64,000 nt of DNA from Pseudoduganella albidiflava (GTDB lineage Bacteria > Pseudomonadota > Gammaproteobacteria > Burkholderiales > Burkholderiaceae_D), in the NCBI RefSeq assembly GCF_004322755.1, contig NZ_CP036401.1, positions 4,774,001 through 4,838,000 on the forward strand. The letters are read 5' to 3'. This document shows positions 33,316-41,549 of this stretch, piece by piece (position 1 is the first letter of the stretch; the number at the start of each line of letters is the position of its first letter). The notes under the pieces are model-generated. The model was not told the origin of the DNA and ran no database searches. It saw only the letters and a program-made list of their open reading frames with translations. Made by a program: the position numbers and the translations under genes.

Positions 33316-33405
33316 TGGCGGAAGCGGTGAGATTCGAACTCACGAACAGGTCTCCCCGTCGGCAGTTTTCAAGACTGCTGCCTTCAACCACTCGGCCACG
33401 CTTCC
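33316..33405 (-). tRNA. tRNA-Ser (UGA anticodon)
   Basis: The reverse strand folds as a class II tRNA of 90 bases with encoded CCA. The acceptor stem is GGAAGCG/CGCTTCC with discriminator G. The D arm contains GGCCGAGTGGTTGAAGGC. The anticodon stem-loop GCAGT-CTTGAAA-ACTGC gives anticodon UGA. A long variable arm follows (CGACGGGGAGACCTGTTCG), then the T arm GTGAGTTCGAATCTCAC. It is a likely attachment site for the integrase relic beside it. Confidence 0.97.
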
Positions 33406-33459
33406 CTCGACGTTTTGTACCGTTAAACGGACTAACGAAGTGCCCGCATTATACAGAAA

Positions 33460-35523
33460 TCATTCCCCACCGCCAGAGTGCGCAGCGGAAGGCGCCCAGC
33501 CCTTCTCAACAAGCGCCTGCTCGAACTCCAAAGGCGGCAATGGCCGGGAGTACAGGTAGCCCTGCACCTCGTCGCAACCGGAGCGCTCCAGGAAGGATAG
33601 CTGGTCGACCGTCTCCACCCCTTCGGCGATCACGCGCAGCGAGAGCTGCCGCGAGATGCTGATGATGGTGCTGGCAATGGCGCAGTCGCTGCTGTCGTGC
33701 GGGATGCCGGTGGTGAAGGAACGGTCGATCTTCAGGGTGTCGATGGGGAAGCGCTTCAGGTACGAAAGGCTGGAGTAGCCGGTGCCGAAATCGTCCAGCG
33801 AGAGCGTGACGCCCAGCGCGGAGATGCGGTCCATGATGGCGATCACGCGGTCGATGTTGTGCATCAGCGTGCTCTCGGTGATTTCCAGTTCCAGCCACTC
33901 CGGTTCCAGCTCATAGCGCCGCAAGGTGTTCTGCACGCGGTCGGGCAGCGTGGCGGTGAATTCGCGGGCGGAGACGTTGACGGCCAGCCGGATCGGCCGC
34001 ATGCCGGCGAGCTTCCACGCTTGCGCCTGGGCGCACACGGCTTCCAGCACCCATTCGCCCACCTGCACCACCAGGCCGGTGGCTTCGGCCAGCGGGATGA
34101 ATTCGCCGGGCGGCACCATGCCGCGCTCGGGGTGCTGCCAGCGCACCAGGGCTTCGGCGCCGATGATGCTGCCGTCGCCGATCGAGAACTTGGGCTGATA
34201 GTGCAGCAGCAGCTGGTTGCTGCCCAGCGCGTGGCGCAGGCCGGATTCGATGCGCATGCGCTCATGCATGCCCTGGTTCATGTCCGCACTGTAGAACGCC
34301 ACGCCATCCACTTCGGCACCCTGCTTGGCGCGGTACATGGCGATGTCGGCCTGGCGCAGCAGGGTTTCGGCGTCCTGGCCATCCTCCGGGTAGACGCTGA
34401 TGCCGATCGCGGCGCCCACGCGCAGGTCGTGGCCATCGATCAGGAACGGTTGCGACAGCGCGGCCATCAGCTTTTGCGCCACCGTGCCCGCCTCGTAGTG
34501 CTGCGTGAGTTCGAACAGGCCCACCGCGAATTCGTCGCCGTTCAGGCGCGCCACCACGTCCTGCTCGCGCAGCGCCATGCGGAAGCGCTGCGCCACTTCG
34601 CGCAGCAACTGGTCGCCGGCCACGCGGCCCAGCGTGTCGTTGATCAGCTTGAACCGGTTCAGGTCGATGAACAGCACGCAGCCGTGCGACTTCGTGCGCT
34701 GCGCCACGGAGAGCGCCTGGTCCACCAGCTTGGTGAGCAGCGTGCGGTTCGGCAGGCCGGTCAGGGCGTCGTAGTACGCCAGGTGGTGGATGCGTTCCTC
34801 GGCCTGCTTGCGCTCGGTGATGTCGGTCAGGTAGGCGATCAGGCCGGTCGAGCGGTCGTTCGCGTCGACCAGCGGCGACAGCGACAGGCTGGCCCAGAAC
34901 ACTTCGCCGGACTTCTTCTTGCGCCGCACTTCCATCAGGCGGCCGCCCTGCATCAGGAACGGGTCGTGGAAAGTGGGGTCTTCGTCGTCGTACAGGAACA
35001 GGATGTTGCGGCCGATCGCTTCCACCGGCGTGTAGCCGAACAGGCGCTCGGCGCCCTTGTTCCAGCTCGTGATGAAGCCATGCTGGTCCATCGTGACGAC
35101 CGATTCGTGGATCTGGTCGAGGATCTGCGCCTGGTGCTGCAGCATCGCTTCCACCTGCGCGTAGGCATGTGTGGAGCGCTGCGCCAGCGAGTGCACGTGC
35201 AGCACGCCGGCCGCCAGGCGGGCCAGGTTTTCCAGGCTGCGACGCTCGGCGGGGCCGCCTGGGCCGCCGGCCACTTCGAAGCGGCCCAGGCGGCAATCGT
35301 CGTGCGCGATGTCCTGAATCAGCGCGTCCGGCGGCGGCGCGGTGGCGGGTGCCGTGTCGGCCGGTACGTAGCGGGCCCACGGGCTGTGCGTCACTTCGCC
35401 GGCGATGCGTCCCAGTTCGGCGGCCAGGGCCGGGCCGCGCAGGCGCAGGACCGCGTCGCATAACGCGGCGCTGCTGGCAATGGAGTCCGGGAGGGGGAGT
35501 GCCGGCGGCGGGTGCAGCGACAT
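33460..35523 (-). CDS. PAS-GGDEF-EAL c-di-GMP protein
   Basis: This 687-aa cytoplasmic protein has an N-terminal unrecognised 120 residues, a PAS domain (about 125-240, GFITSWNKGAERLFGYTPVE), a GGDEF domain (245-405) and an EAL domain (425-680). The cyclase motif is NGDEF (residues 328-332) instead of GGDEF, so synthesis is doubtful. The EAL motif is intact (EALVRW, 457-462), with NVSAREF and DDFGTGYSS present. It is probably a phosphodiesterase with GTP-binding control. Its ATG shares a base with the stop of the HDOD gene upstream, so the two are co-transcribed. Confidence 0.92.
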   Translation of the reverse strand: MSLHPPPALPLPDSIASSAALCDAVLRLRGPALAAELGRIAGEVTHSPWARYVPADTAPATAPPPDALIQDIAHDDCRLGRFEVAGGPGGPAERRSLENLARLAAGVLHVHSLAQRSTHAYAQVEAMLQHQAQILDQIHESVVTMDQHGFITSWNKGAERLFGYTPVEAIGRNILFLYDDEDPTFHDPFLMQGGRLMEVRRKKKSGEVFWASLSLSPLVDANDRSTGLIAYLTDITERKQAEERIHHLAYYDALTGLPNRTLLTKLVDQALSVAQRTKSHGCVLFIDLNRFKLINDTLGRVAGDQLLREVAQRFRMALREQDVVARLNGDEFAVGLFELTQHYEAGTVAQKLMAALSQPFLIDGHDLRVGAAIGISVYPEDGQDAETLLRQADIAMYRAKQGAEVDGVAFYSADMNQGMHERMRIESGLRHALGSNQLLLHYQPKFSIGDGSIIGAEALVRWQHPERGMVPPGEFIPLAEATGLVVQVGEWVLEAVCAQAQAWKLAGMRPIRLAVNVSAREFTATLPDRVQNTLRRYELEPEWLELEITESTLMHNIDRVIAIMDRISALGVTLSLDDFGTGYSSLSYLKRFPIDTLKIDRSFTTGIPHDSSDCAIASTIISISRQLSLRVIAEGVETVDQLSFLERSGCDEVQGYLYSRPLPPLEFEQALVEKGWAPSAAHSGGGE

Positions 35524-36677
35524 CAGATGGTCCTGCTGACCTGGATCGCCCAGCGCCAGCCCTGCAACTGGCTTTCCCAGAACTGCCCGGGCGTCAGGCC
35601 CAGCGCGGCGATGGCGGCGGGATCGGGCACTTGCTGTTCCGCCAGTGCCAGCATGGCGCCGAACGGGCCGGCGCGGTCCAGCAGTGCGCCCACCACGTCC
35701 AGGTCCAGCGTCAGTGCCGCAACGATCTCGCTCATCGGCATCGCCAGCAGTTCATCGAGCAGCGCGAAGACGCCGACCACGAAGGCCAGGTCTTGCCGGT
35801 CGCGGTCGCCGCCCTGGGCCTTGCACAGCGCTTCCATCTGCGCCGCGCGGCGCGCCGCTTCCGGCAGCAGCAGGTTCGGCATGCCATCCTGTTGCGGACG
35901 GGCGTACAGCAGCAGTTGCAGCCAGCGCTGCAGCTGGCGCCGGCCCAGCACATTGATCGCCTGGCCGAAATTGTGGATCGGGTTCGTGAAGCCGAAGGCC
36001 GCCGAGTTGACCAGCTTGAGCAGGTGGTACGACAGCGCCGGATCCTGCTTCAGCAGCATTTCCAGCTCGCGCGAATCGGCATCCTGCGCCAGCAGGCCGA
36101 GCAGCGACAGCAGGCGCTTGCGCGAGGTGCCGTCGCCGGCTTCCGCCGCGCGGCGGCGCGAATAAGGGCCGCTGAACCAGCCCATGCCGGCATCGCGGCA
36201 GGCGGCGAAACGGGCGGTATCGTCCACGTCATGCGCCCAGTGCGGGCCCGGCAGGCTAAGGAGCGACAGCGCCGACGGCAGGCCTTTGCCGCCATGCGCG
36301 ATGCCGCGGATGCCGGCCTGCGGCGCATGCACACCCGCCTCCCCTTCCGCCAGCAGGCGGAACCCCTGCTCGGCAAGCACGGCGCAATGCTTGCGCGCGG
36401 CCGCATCCTGCAGCGCGGCGGCGGGTACCTGCAGCACGAATCGGGCGGCCGGCAGCAGCGCGGCCTGCGCCGCGTCGATGGACAGCGGATCGGCGAGCGG
36501 AACGATGCAGTCGAGGGGAGCGAAGGCGGCTTGCGCGTCGGGCTGGCTCAGCAATGCCAGCAGTGCGGCGCCTTGTGCGCTGGCGGGATGCGGGTGGACG
36601 GCCAGCGCGGTCCATTGATACCGGGTGTCGGCTACGGCTTCCAGTCCCAGCACGGGGAACAGGTCGGATTGGAACAT
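35523..36677 (-). CDS. HDOD-domain signalling protein with degenerate EAL-like N-terminus
   Basis: This 384-aa protein is of the CdgJ/YuxH type. The N-terminal 180 residues keep the fold of an EAL domain but lack the EAL motif, so no c-di-GMP hydrolysis is expected. Residues 185-384 are an HDOD domain (LLKQDPALSYHLLKLVNSAA, FGQAINVLGRRQLQRWLQLLLYA). HDOD proteins act as non-enzymatic partners in motility and c-di-GMP signalling. The ATG at 36677 is preferred (GAGAAAACG before it) over one 11 codons upstream. It is coupled to the downstream PAS-GGDEF-EAL gene. Confidence 0.88.
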   Translation of the reverse strand: MFQSDLFPVLGLEAVADTRYQWTALAVHPHPASAQGAALLALLSQPDAQAAFAPLDCIVPLADPLSIDAAQAALLPAARFVLQVPAAALQDAAARKHCAVLAEQGFRLLAEGEAGVHAPQAGIRGIAHGGKGLPSALSLLSLPGPHWAHDVDDTARFAACRDAGMGWFSGPYSRRRAAEAGDGTSRKRLLSLLGLLAQDADSRELEMLLKQDPALSYHLLKLVNSAAFGFTNPIHNFGQAINVLGRRQLQRWLQLLLYARPQQDGMPNLLLPEAARRAAQMEALCKAQGGDRDRQDLAFVVGVFALLDELLAMPMSEIVAALTLDLDVVGALLDRAGPFGAMLALAEQQVPDPAAIAALGLTPGQFWESQLQGWRWAIQVSRTI

Positions 36678-36966
36678 CGTTTTCTCGTTGCGGTTGGGCG
36701 CAATGGTCATGCAAGCTGGAACGGACAGCACGCCCCCTGCGCAGGGCAAAACCTATCGGCTGTTGCTATCTGAATATTTCAATTAAGCAAAAAGATGCAT
36801 TTGGGAATATATCAGAAAACCACCGCCAGACGGTCATGCACGATACGGAGTCGCAAAATGCACCGGCCCGTGTTCAATTCGAGCAACAGAAAATCGCTTA
36901 CTCCCGGTAACTCCCTGCTACAGTTGTCAGTTCTGCCACCTGCCGACGCCTGCCGACATCTAGCGC

Positions 36967-37581
36967 CTACAGGTCGCGTGCCCGCTGCACGGCAAACTTG
37001 ATGAGCTCGGCCTGCCCTTCGATGCCGAGCTTGCGCTTGATGTTCAGGCGGTGCGTTTCGACGGTGCGCACCGACAGGTCGAGTTCGCGGGCGATCTGCT
37101 TGTTCGATTCGCCGTTGGCGATGTGGCGCAGCACTTCCTGCTCGCGCGAAGTGAGTTCTTCCTGCGCCGGCGCGCGCACCAGCTGCCGGGCCAGCGCCGC
37201 GCTGTAGTAGATCCCGCCGGACATCACGGTTTCGATGGCAACCACGATATCCTTGCCCGGCGCATCCTTCAGCACGTAGCCGCGGGCGCCGGCCGCCATC
37301 GCCTGCGACACGTACTCCTGCTTGTCGTGCATCGACAGGATCAGCACGGCGATATCCGGGAACCGCGCGCGGAAGGCCGCCGTTGCTTCGATACCATTCG
37401 TGCCGCGCATATTGATATCCATGAGCACCAGGCCTGGCGCGTGCACGCTGGCCGCCTCCAGCGCTTCGGCGGCGCTGCCGGCTTCGGCCACCACCTCGAA
37501 TCCCGGCACGGCTTCGAGCCGCGCCCGCAAGCCATCCCGCACCAGCGGGTGGTCATCCACCAGCAGTATCCTGATCGTCAT
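36967..37581 (-). CDS. NarL/LuxR-type response regulator
   Basis: This 204-aa regulator has a receiver at residues 1-120 (ILLVDDHPLVRDGL, LVLMDINMRGTNGIE, LSMHDKQEY, YVLKDAPG) and a LuxR helix-turn-helix at 140-200 (LTSREQEVLRHIANGESNKQIA, SVRTVETHRLNIKRKL). It starts one base after the kinase gene ends. With the Cache kinase it forms a complete two-component system divergent from cstA, whose promoter region carries inverted repeats fit for a NarL-type dimer. Control of carbon (pyruvate or peptide) uptake is the likely role. Confidence 0.93.
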   Translation of the reverse strand: MTIRILLVDDHPLVRDGLRARLEAVPGFEVVAEAGSAAEALEAASVHAPGLVLMDINMRGTNGIEATAAFRARFPDIAVLILSMHDKQEYVSQAMAAGARGYVLKDAPGKDIVVAIETVMSGGIYYSAALARQLVRAPAQEELTSREQEVLRHIANGESNKQIARELDLSVRTVETHRLNIKRKLGIEGQAELIKFAVQRARDL

Positions 37582-37582
37582 G

Positions 37583-38941
37583 TCACGTTCCGTAATCGAT
37601 ATGGGCCCGCACCGTGGTGCCGGCCGGGGAAGAGTCCAGTTCCAGGCGGCCGCCGATGGCTTCCAGCCGTTCCATCATGTTGCGCAGGCCGATGCCGCGC
37701 TTCGGGTGCTGGGCGATATCGGCTGGATCGAAGCCCACGCCATCGTCGCCGATCGACAGCGTGACGCCGTGCGCGGTGCCGGCCAGGGCGACGGCGATCC
37801 GGCTGGCCCGCGCGTGGCGTTCGATGTTCGTCAGCGCTTCCTGGGCGATGCGGAACAGCACCGTGTTGGCGGTTTCCGGCAGCCGCTCGGTGCTGCCCGC
37901 GGCGCTGAACCGCACCGGCATGCCGCTGTCGTGCTGGAATTCCTCGGCCAGGTGGGCCAGCGCGGGGGCCAGGCCGATATCGTCCAGCACCGCCGGGCGC
38001 AGGTTGTGCGAGATGCGGCGCACTTCGCCCAGCACCTTGTTCAGCTGCCCGGCCGTGTGCTCGAACACGGCCAGCGCCTTGTCCGTTTGCGAGGGCTGGC
38101 CGGACAGCCGCTCGATGCCGGCCTCGATCTGCAGCTTGATCGACACCAGCCACTGGCTGATGCCGTCGTGCAGGTCGCGCGACAGGCGCGCCCGTTCCTC
38201 CTCCTGCGATTCGACCACGCGCTGGGCCAGCGCCTTGAGTTTCGCGTCGGCCACGCGCGACTCGCTGATGTTCAGCGCCAGCCCGGAAAAGCCGACCGCG
38301 AGCGCCGACAGGATCGCGATCGCCGCGATCCACAGCATGGTGTTCTGGATGTTGCCGCGCTGTTGCGTGTCGATCTTCGCCAGCGCGCGCTCCACGTCGT
38401 CCAGGTAGATGCCGGTGCCCATCATCCAGCCCCACCGCTGCATCGGGATGACGTAGCCCAGCTTGGCCACTTCCTGCCGGGTGGACGGCTTGACCCACTG
38501 GTAGCGTTCCAGGCCGCCCCCCTCGCGCGCCCGCGCCAGCAGCCGCATGATGGTGGGGTTGCCGGCATTGTCGCGCATCGCATACAGGTTGCGGCCCACC
38601 AGTTCCGGCTGGCGCGGGTGCATCAGGCTGTTGCCCCGCATGTCGTAGACGAAGAAGTAGCCATCGTCGCCGAAGCTGAGGGAAGCCAGGATGCGCTTGG
38701 CCTCCTCCTGCGCGGCCGGGTCGGTGCGACCGGCTTCGTACAGGTGCGCCACCGAGTGCGAGGCCAGCGCCACGTAGTGCTTCAGTTCCGCTTCCTTGCT
38801 GGCCAGGTAGGCCTGCTCGATGGCGGCCTTCTGCTGCGTGGCCAGCAAGGCCGACTGGTGCCACACCGCCAGCGCGATCGCGCACAACGCCAGGATCAAA
38901 GGCGTGATGGCGAGAAAGATGACTTTTTGCCGGAGTTTCAT
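37583..38941 (-). CDS. Cache-domain NarX-type histidine kinase
   Basis: This 452-aa membrane kinase has TM segments at about residues 10-28 and 205-225 that flank a single Cache domain (FGDDGYFFVYDMRGNSLMHP, WGWMMGTGIYLDDVERAL), the type that senses small organic acids. The HisKA_3 domain has the phospho-His in LSRDLHDGISQWL, followed by HATPase_c (EALTNIERHARAS, GIGLRNMMERLEAIGG). The start at 38941 lies just before the TM segment. It is adjacent to its NarL-type regulator and divergent from cstA, suggesting that it senses the carbon source taken up by CstA. Confidence 0.92.
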   Translation of the reverse strand: MKLRQKVIFLAITPLILALCAIALAVWHQSALLATQQKAAIEQAYLASKEAELKHYVALASHSVAHLYEAGRTDPAAQEEAKRILASLSFGDDGYFFVYDMRGNSLMHPRQPELVGRNLYAMRDNAGNPTIMRLLARAREGGGLERYQWVKPSTRQEVAKLGYVIPMQRWGWMMGTGIYLDDVERALAKIDTQQRGNIQNTMLWIAAIAILSALAVGFSGLALNISESRVADAKLKALAQRVVESQEEERARLSRDLHDGISQWLVSIKLQIEAGIERLSGQPSQTDKALAVFEHTAGQLNKVLGEVRRISHNLRPAVLDDIGLAPALAHLAEEFQHDSGMPVRFSAAGSTERLPETANTVLFRIAQEALTNIERHARASRIAVALAGTAHGVTLSIGDDGVGFDPADIAQHPKRGIGLRNMMERLEAIGGRLELDSSPAGTTVRAHIDYGT

Positions 38942-38973
38942 GGCGCGATTGTACGTTGCGCGCCGGGGTGGCT

Positions 38974-39008
38974 TTCTACGTAATACTACGCAGCGCATCT
39001 GCGTAGAA
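38974..39008. promoter_or_regulatory. Nested inverted repeats in the kinase-cstA gap
   Basis: TTCTACG (38974-38980) pairs with CGTAGAA (39002-39008), and inside it CTACGCAG (38986-38993) pairs with CTGCGTAG (38999-39006). The segment CGTAATACTACGCAG at 38979-38993 nearly matches the palindrome upstream of the kgtP-like gene. It lies about 110-145 bases before cstA and is the best candidate site for the adjacent NarL-type regulator. Confidence 0.55.
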
Positions 39009-39117
39009 GTGCGCTTGTGGGAGATATACAGGTCATGAATACTTGCTATATATAAAAGCCGTGATGGGCTGCGCGTGAACCCGCTCATGCGCAACGCGGC
39101 AAACAACTGGAGGAAAC

Positions 39118-41178
39118 ATGAACCCCGTAATGAAGAAATTCGGCTGGGCAGCGCTATCGCTGGCCGGCGCGAGCGCGTTGGGCGTGATCGCCCTGAAGCG
39201 CGGTGAACCGATCAGCGCGATCTGGATCGTCATCGCTGCCGTGTGCGTGTACCTGATCGCCTACCGCTTCTACAGCCTGTTCATCGCGCGCGACGTGATG
39301 CAGCTCGACGCGCGGCGCATGACGCCGGCCTACAAGCACAACGACGGCCTCGATTACGTCCCCACCAACAAGAACGTGCTGTTCGGGCACCACTTCGCCG
39401 CGATCGCCGGCGCCGGCCCGCTGGTCGGCCCCGTGCTGGCCGCGCAGATGGGCTACCTGCCCGGCATGCTGTGGATCCTGGCCGGCGTGGTGTTCGCGGG
39501 CGCCGTGCAGGACTTCATGGTGCTGTTCCTGTCGATGCGCCGCGATGGCCGCTCGCTGGGTGACCTGATCAAGTCCGAGCTGGGGCCGATCCCCGGCAAC
39601 ATCGCCCTGCTAGGCACCTTCATGATCATGGTGATCATCCTGGCCGTGCTGGCGCTGATCGTCGTGAAGGCCCTCACCGGTTCCCCGTGGGGTTCGTTCA
39701 CCGTGATGGCCACCATCCCGATCGCCATCTTCATGGGCATCTACTCGCGCTATATCCGCGTGGGGCGCATCGGCGAGGTGTCGATCATCGGCTTCGTGCT
39801 GCTGATGCTGGCCATCGTCGGCGGCCAGTACGTGCAGGAACACGAGGCGCTGGCGCCGATGTTCATGTTCACCGGCACCGAACTGACCTGGATGCTGATC
39901 GGCTACGGCTTCATCGCCTCCGTGCTGCCCGTGTGGCTGCTGCTGGCGCCGCGCGACTACCTGTCGACGTTCCTGAAGATCGGCACCATCGTCGCGCTGG
40001 CGCTGGGCATCATCATCGTGGCACCCACGCTGCAGATGCCGTCGATCACGAAATTCATCGACGGTACCGGCCCGGTCTGGTCCGGCAACCTGTTCCCGTT
40101 CCTGTTCATCACCATCGCCTGCGGCGCCGTGTCCGGCTTCCACGCGCTGATCTCTTCCGGCACCACGCCGAAGATGATCGAGAACGAAACGCACGCCCGC
40201 TTCATCGGCTACGGCGCGATGCTGATGGAATCGTTCGTCGCCATCATGGCGCTGATCGCCGCTTCCACCATCGAACCGGGCATCTACTTCGCCATGAACA
40301 GCCCGGCCGCGCTGATCGGCACCACCCCAGAATCGGCTGCCGCGGCGATCTCGCAGTGGGGCTTCTACGTGACGCCGGAAATGCTGACGCAGATGGCCAA
40401 GGACGTGGGCGAGCACACCATCATCTCGCGCGCCGGCGGCGCACCGACGCTGGCAGTGGGCATGGCGCACATCCTGTCCAACGTGATCGGCGGCCAGGCC
40501 ATGATGGCCTTCTGGTACCACTTCGCGATCCTGTTCGAGGCGCTGTTCATCCTGACCGCGGTGGACGCGGGCACGCGCGCCGGCCGCTTCATGCTGCAGG
40601 ACCTGCTGGGCGCCTTCGCTCCGGCCATGAAGGAAACCGACAACCTGTTCGCCAGCCTGGTGGCCACGGCATTGTGCGTGGCGGCATGGGGCTACTTCCT
40701 GTACCAGGGCGTGGTCGACCCGCTGGGCGGCATCAACACGCTGTGGCCACTGTTCGGCATCGCCAACCAGATGCTGGCCGGTATCGCGCTGATCCTCGCC
40801 ACCGTGGTGCTGTTCAAGATGAAGCGCGCCCGCTATGCTTGGGTGACCATCGTGCCGACGATCTGGCTGCTGATCTGCACCCTGTATGCCGGCTGGCTGA
40901 AGGTGTTCGACGCGAATCCGAAGATCGGCTTCCTGTCGCACGCCGACAAGTACTCGGACGCGCTGGACAAGGGCGAAGTGCTGGCCCCGGCCAAGTCGCT
41001 CGAACAGATGAGCCAGGTGATCTTCAACGACTACATCAATGCCGGCCTGGCTGCCTTCTTCATGGTGGTGGTGCTGTCGGTGCTGGTGTTCGGCGTGCGC
41101 ATGGCGCTGCGCGCCCACGCCGCGGCCCATCCGAGCCACAAGGAAACGCCGGCGCAGCTGATGCCGGCCGCGCAGTAA
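39118..41178 (+). CDS. cstA: CstA-family pyruvate/peptide transporter
   Basis: This 686-aa inner-membrane protein has about 16-18 TM segments of the carbon-starvation family. It shows the family's N-terminal pattern (DGLDYVPTNKNVLFGHHFAAIAGAGPLVGPVLAAQMGYLPG) and a long conserved core (GAVSGFHALISSGTTPKMI). CstA proteins import pyruvate and are also linked to peptide use. The start follows TGGAGGAAAC. A YbdD-like accessory gene follows at 16 bases, the standard pair. A TATATATAAA stretch about 65 bases upstream marks a probable promoter. Confidence 0.95.
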   Translation: MNPVMKKFGWAALSLAGASALGVIALKRGEPISAIWIVIAAVCVYLIAYRFYSLFIARDVMQLDARRMTPAYKHNDGLDYVPTNKNVLFGHHFAAIAGAGPLVGPVLAAQMGYLPGMLWILAGVVFAGAVQDFMVLFLSMRRDGRSLGDLIKSELGPIPGNIALLGTFMIMVIILAVLALIVVKALTGSPWGSFTVMATIPIAIFMGIYSRYIRVGRIGEVSIIGFVLLMLAIVGGQYVQEHEALAPMFMFTGTELTWMLIGYGFIASVLPVWLLLAPRDYLSTFLKIGTIVALALGIIIVAPTLQMPSITKFIDGTGPVWSGNLFPFLFITIACGAVSGFHALISSGTTPKMIENETHARFIGYGAMLMESFVAIMALIAASTIEPGIYFAMNSPAALIGTTPESAAAAISQWGFYVTPEMLTQMAKDVGEHTIISRAGGAPTLAVGMAHILSNVIGGQAMMAFWYHFAILFEALFILTAVDAGTRAGRFMLQDLLGAFAPAMKETDNLFASLVATALCVAAWGYFLYQGVVDPLGGINTLWPLFGIANQMLAGIALILATVVLFKMKRARYAWVTIVPTIWLLICTLYAGWLKVFDANPKIGFLSHADKYSDALDKGEVLAPAKSLEQMSQVIFNDYINAGLAAFFMVVVLSVLVFGVRMALRAHAAAHPSHKETPAQLMPAAQ

Positions 41179-41194
41179 ACGTCGCGAGGCAGAG

Positions 41195-41395
41195 ATGTTC
41201 GATGAAATCGTCAAGGCCGGCCGCTACCTCGGCCAGAGCATGCGGCTGATGGTGGGCCTGCCGGAGTACGACACCTATGTGGCGCACTGCGAGGCTACCC
41301 ATCCGGACCAGCCGATCATGAGCTACGAGGAGTTCTTCAAGGAGCGCCAGGAAGCGCGCTACGGCGGTGCAGGCAAGCGGGGCGGCTGCTGCTGA
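41195..41395 (+). CDS. YbdD/YjiX-family accessory protein of CstA
   Basis: This 66-aa DUF466 protein has the family pattern RYLGQSMRLMVGLPEYDTYVAH, then THPDQPIMSYEEFFKERQEARYGG, and a Cys-Cys end. In E. coli the YbdD/YjiX partner is needed for CstA/BtsT transport. Here it follows cstA by 16 bases in the same operon. It is soluble and small; the mode of action is unknown. Confidence 0.93.
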   Translation: MFDEIVKAGRYLGQSMRLMVGLPEYDTYVAHCEATHPDQPIMSYEEFFKERQEARYGGAGKRGGCC

Positions 41396-41549
41396 CACGG
41401 TTTCCCGTTTCGTGAAACACCTGCCGAGGACGGCCCGGTCGCGCAAGCGGCCGGGCCGTTTCGCATGGGGCGGGCCGGCGCGTGACAATCGGAGAGACTT
41501 CCTTTGCAATAGCTCTCCTATACTGCGCCTTTCCCCCTTCCCTTCCGCC

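Noticed and set aside
33697..35463. Forward open frame of 588 codons
   Set aside because: Antisense to the PAS-GGDEF-EAL gene, with Gly/His/Gln-biased composition.
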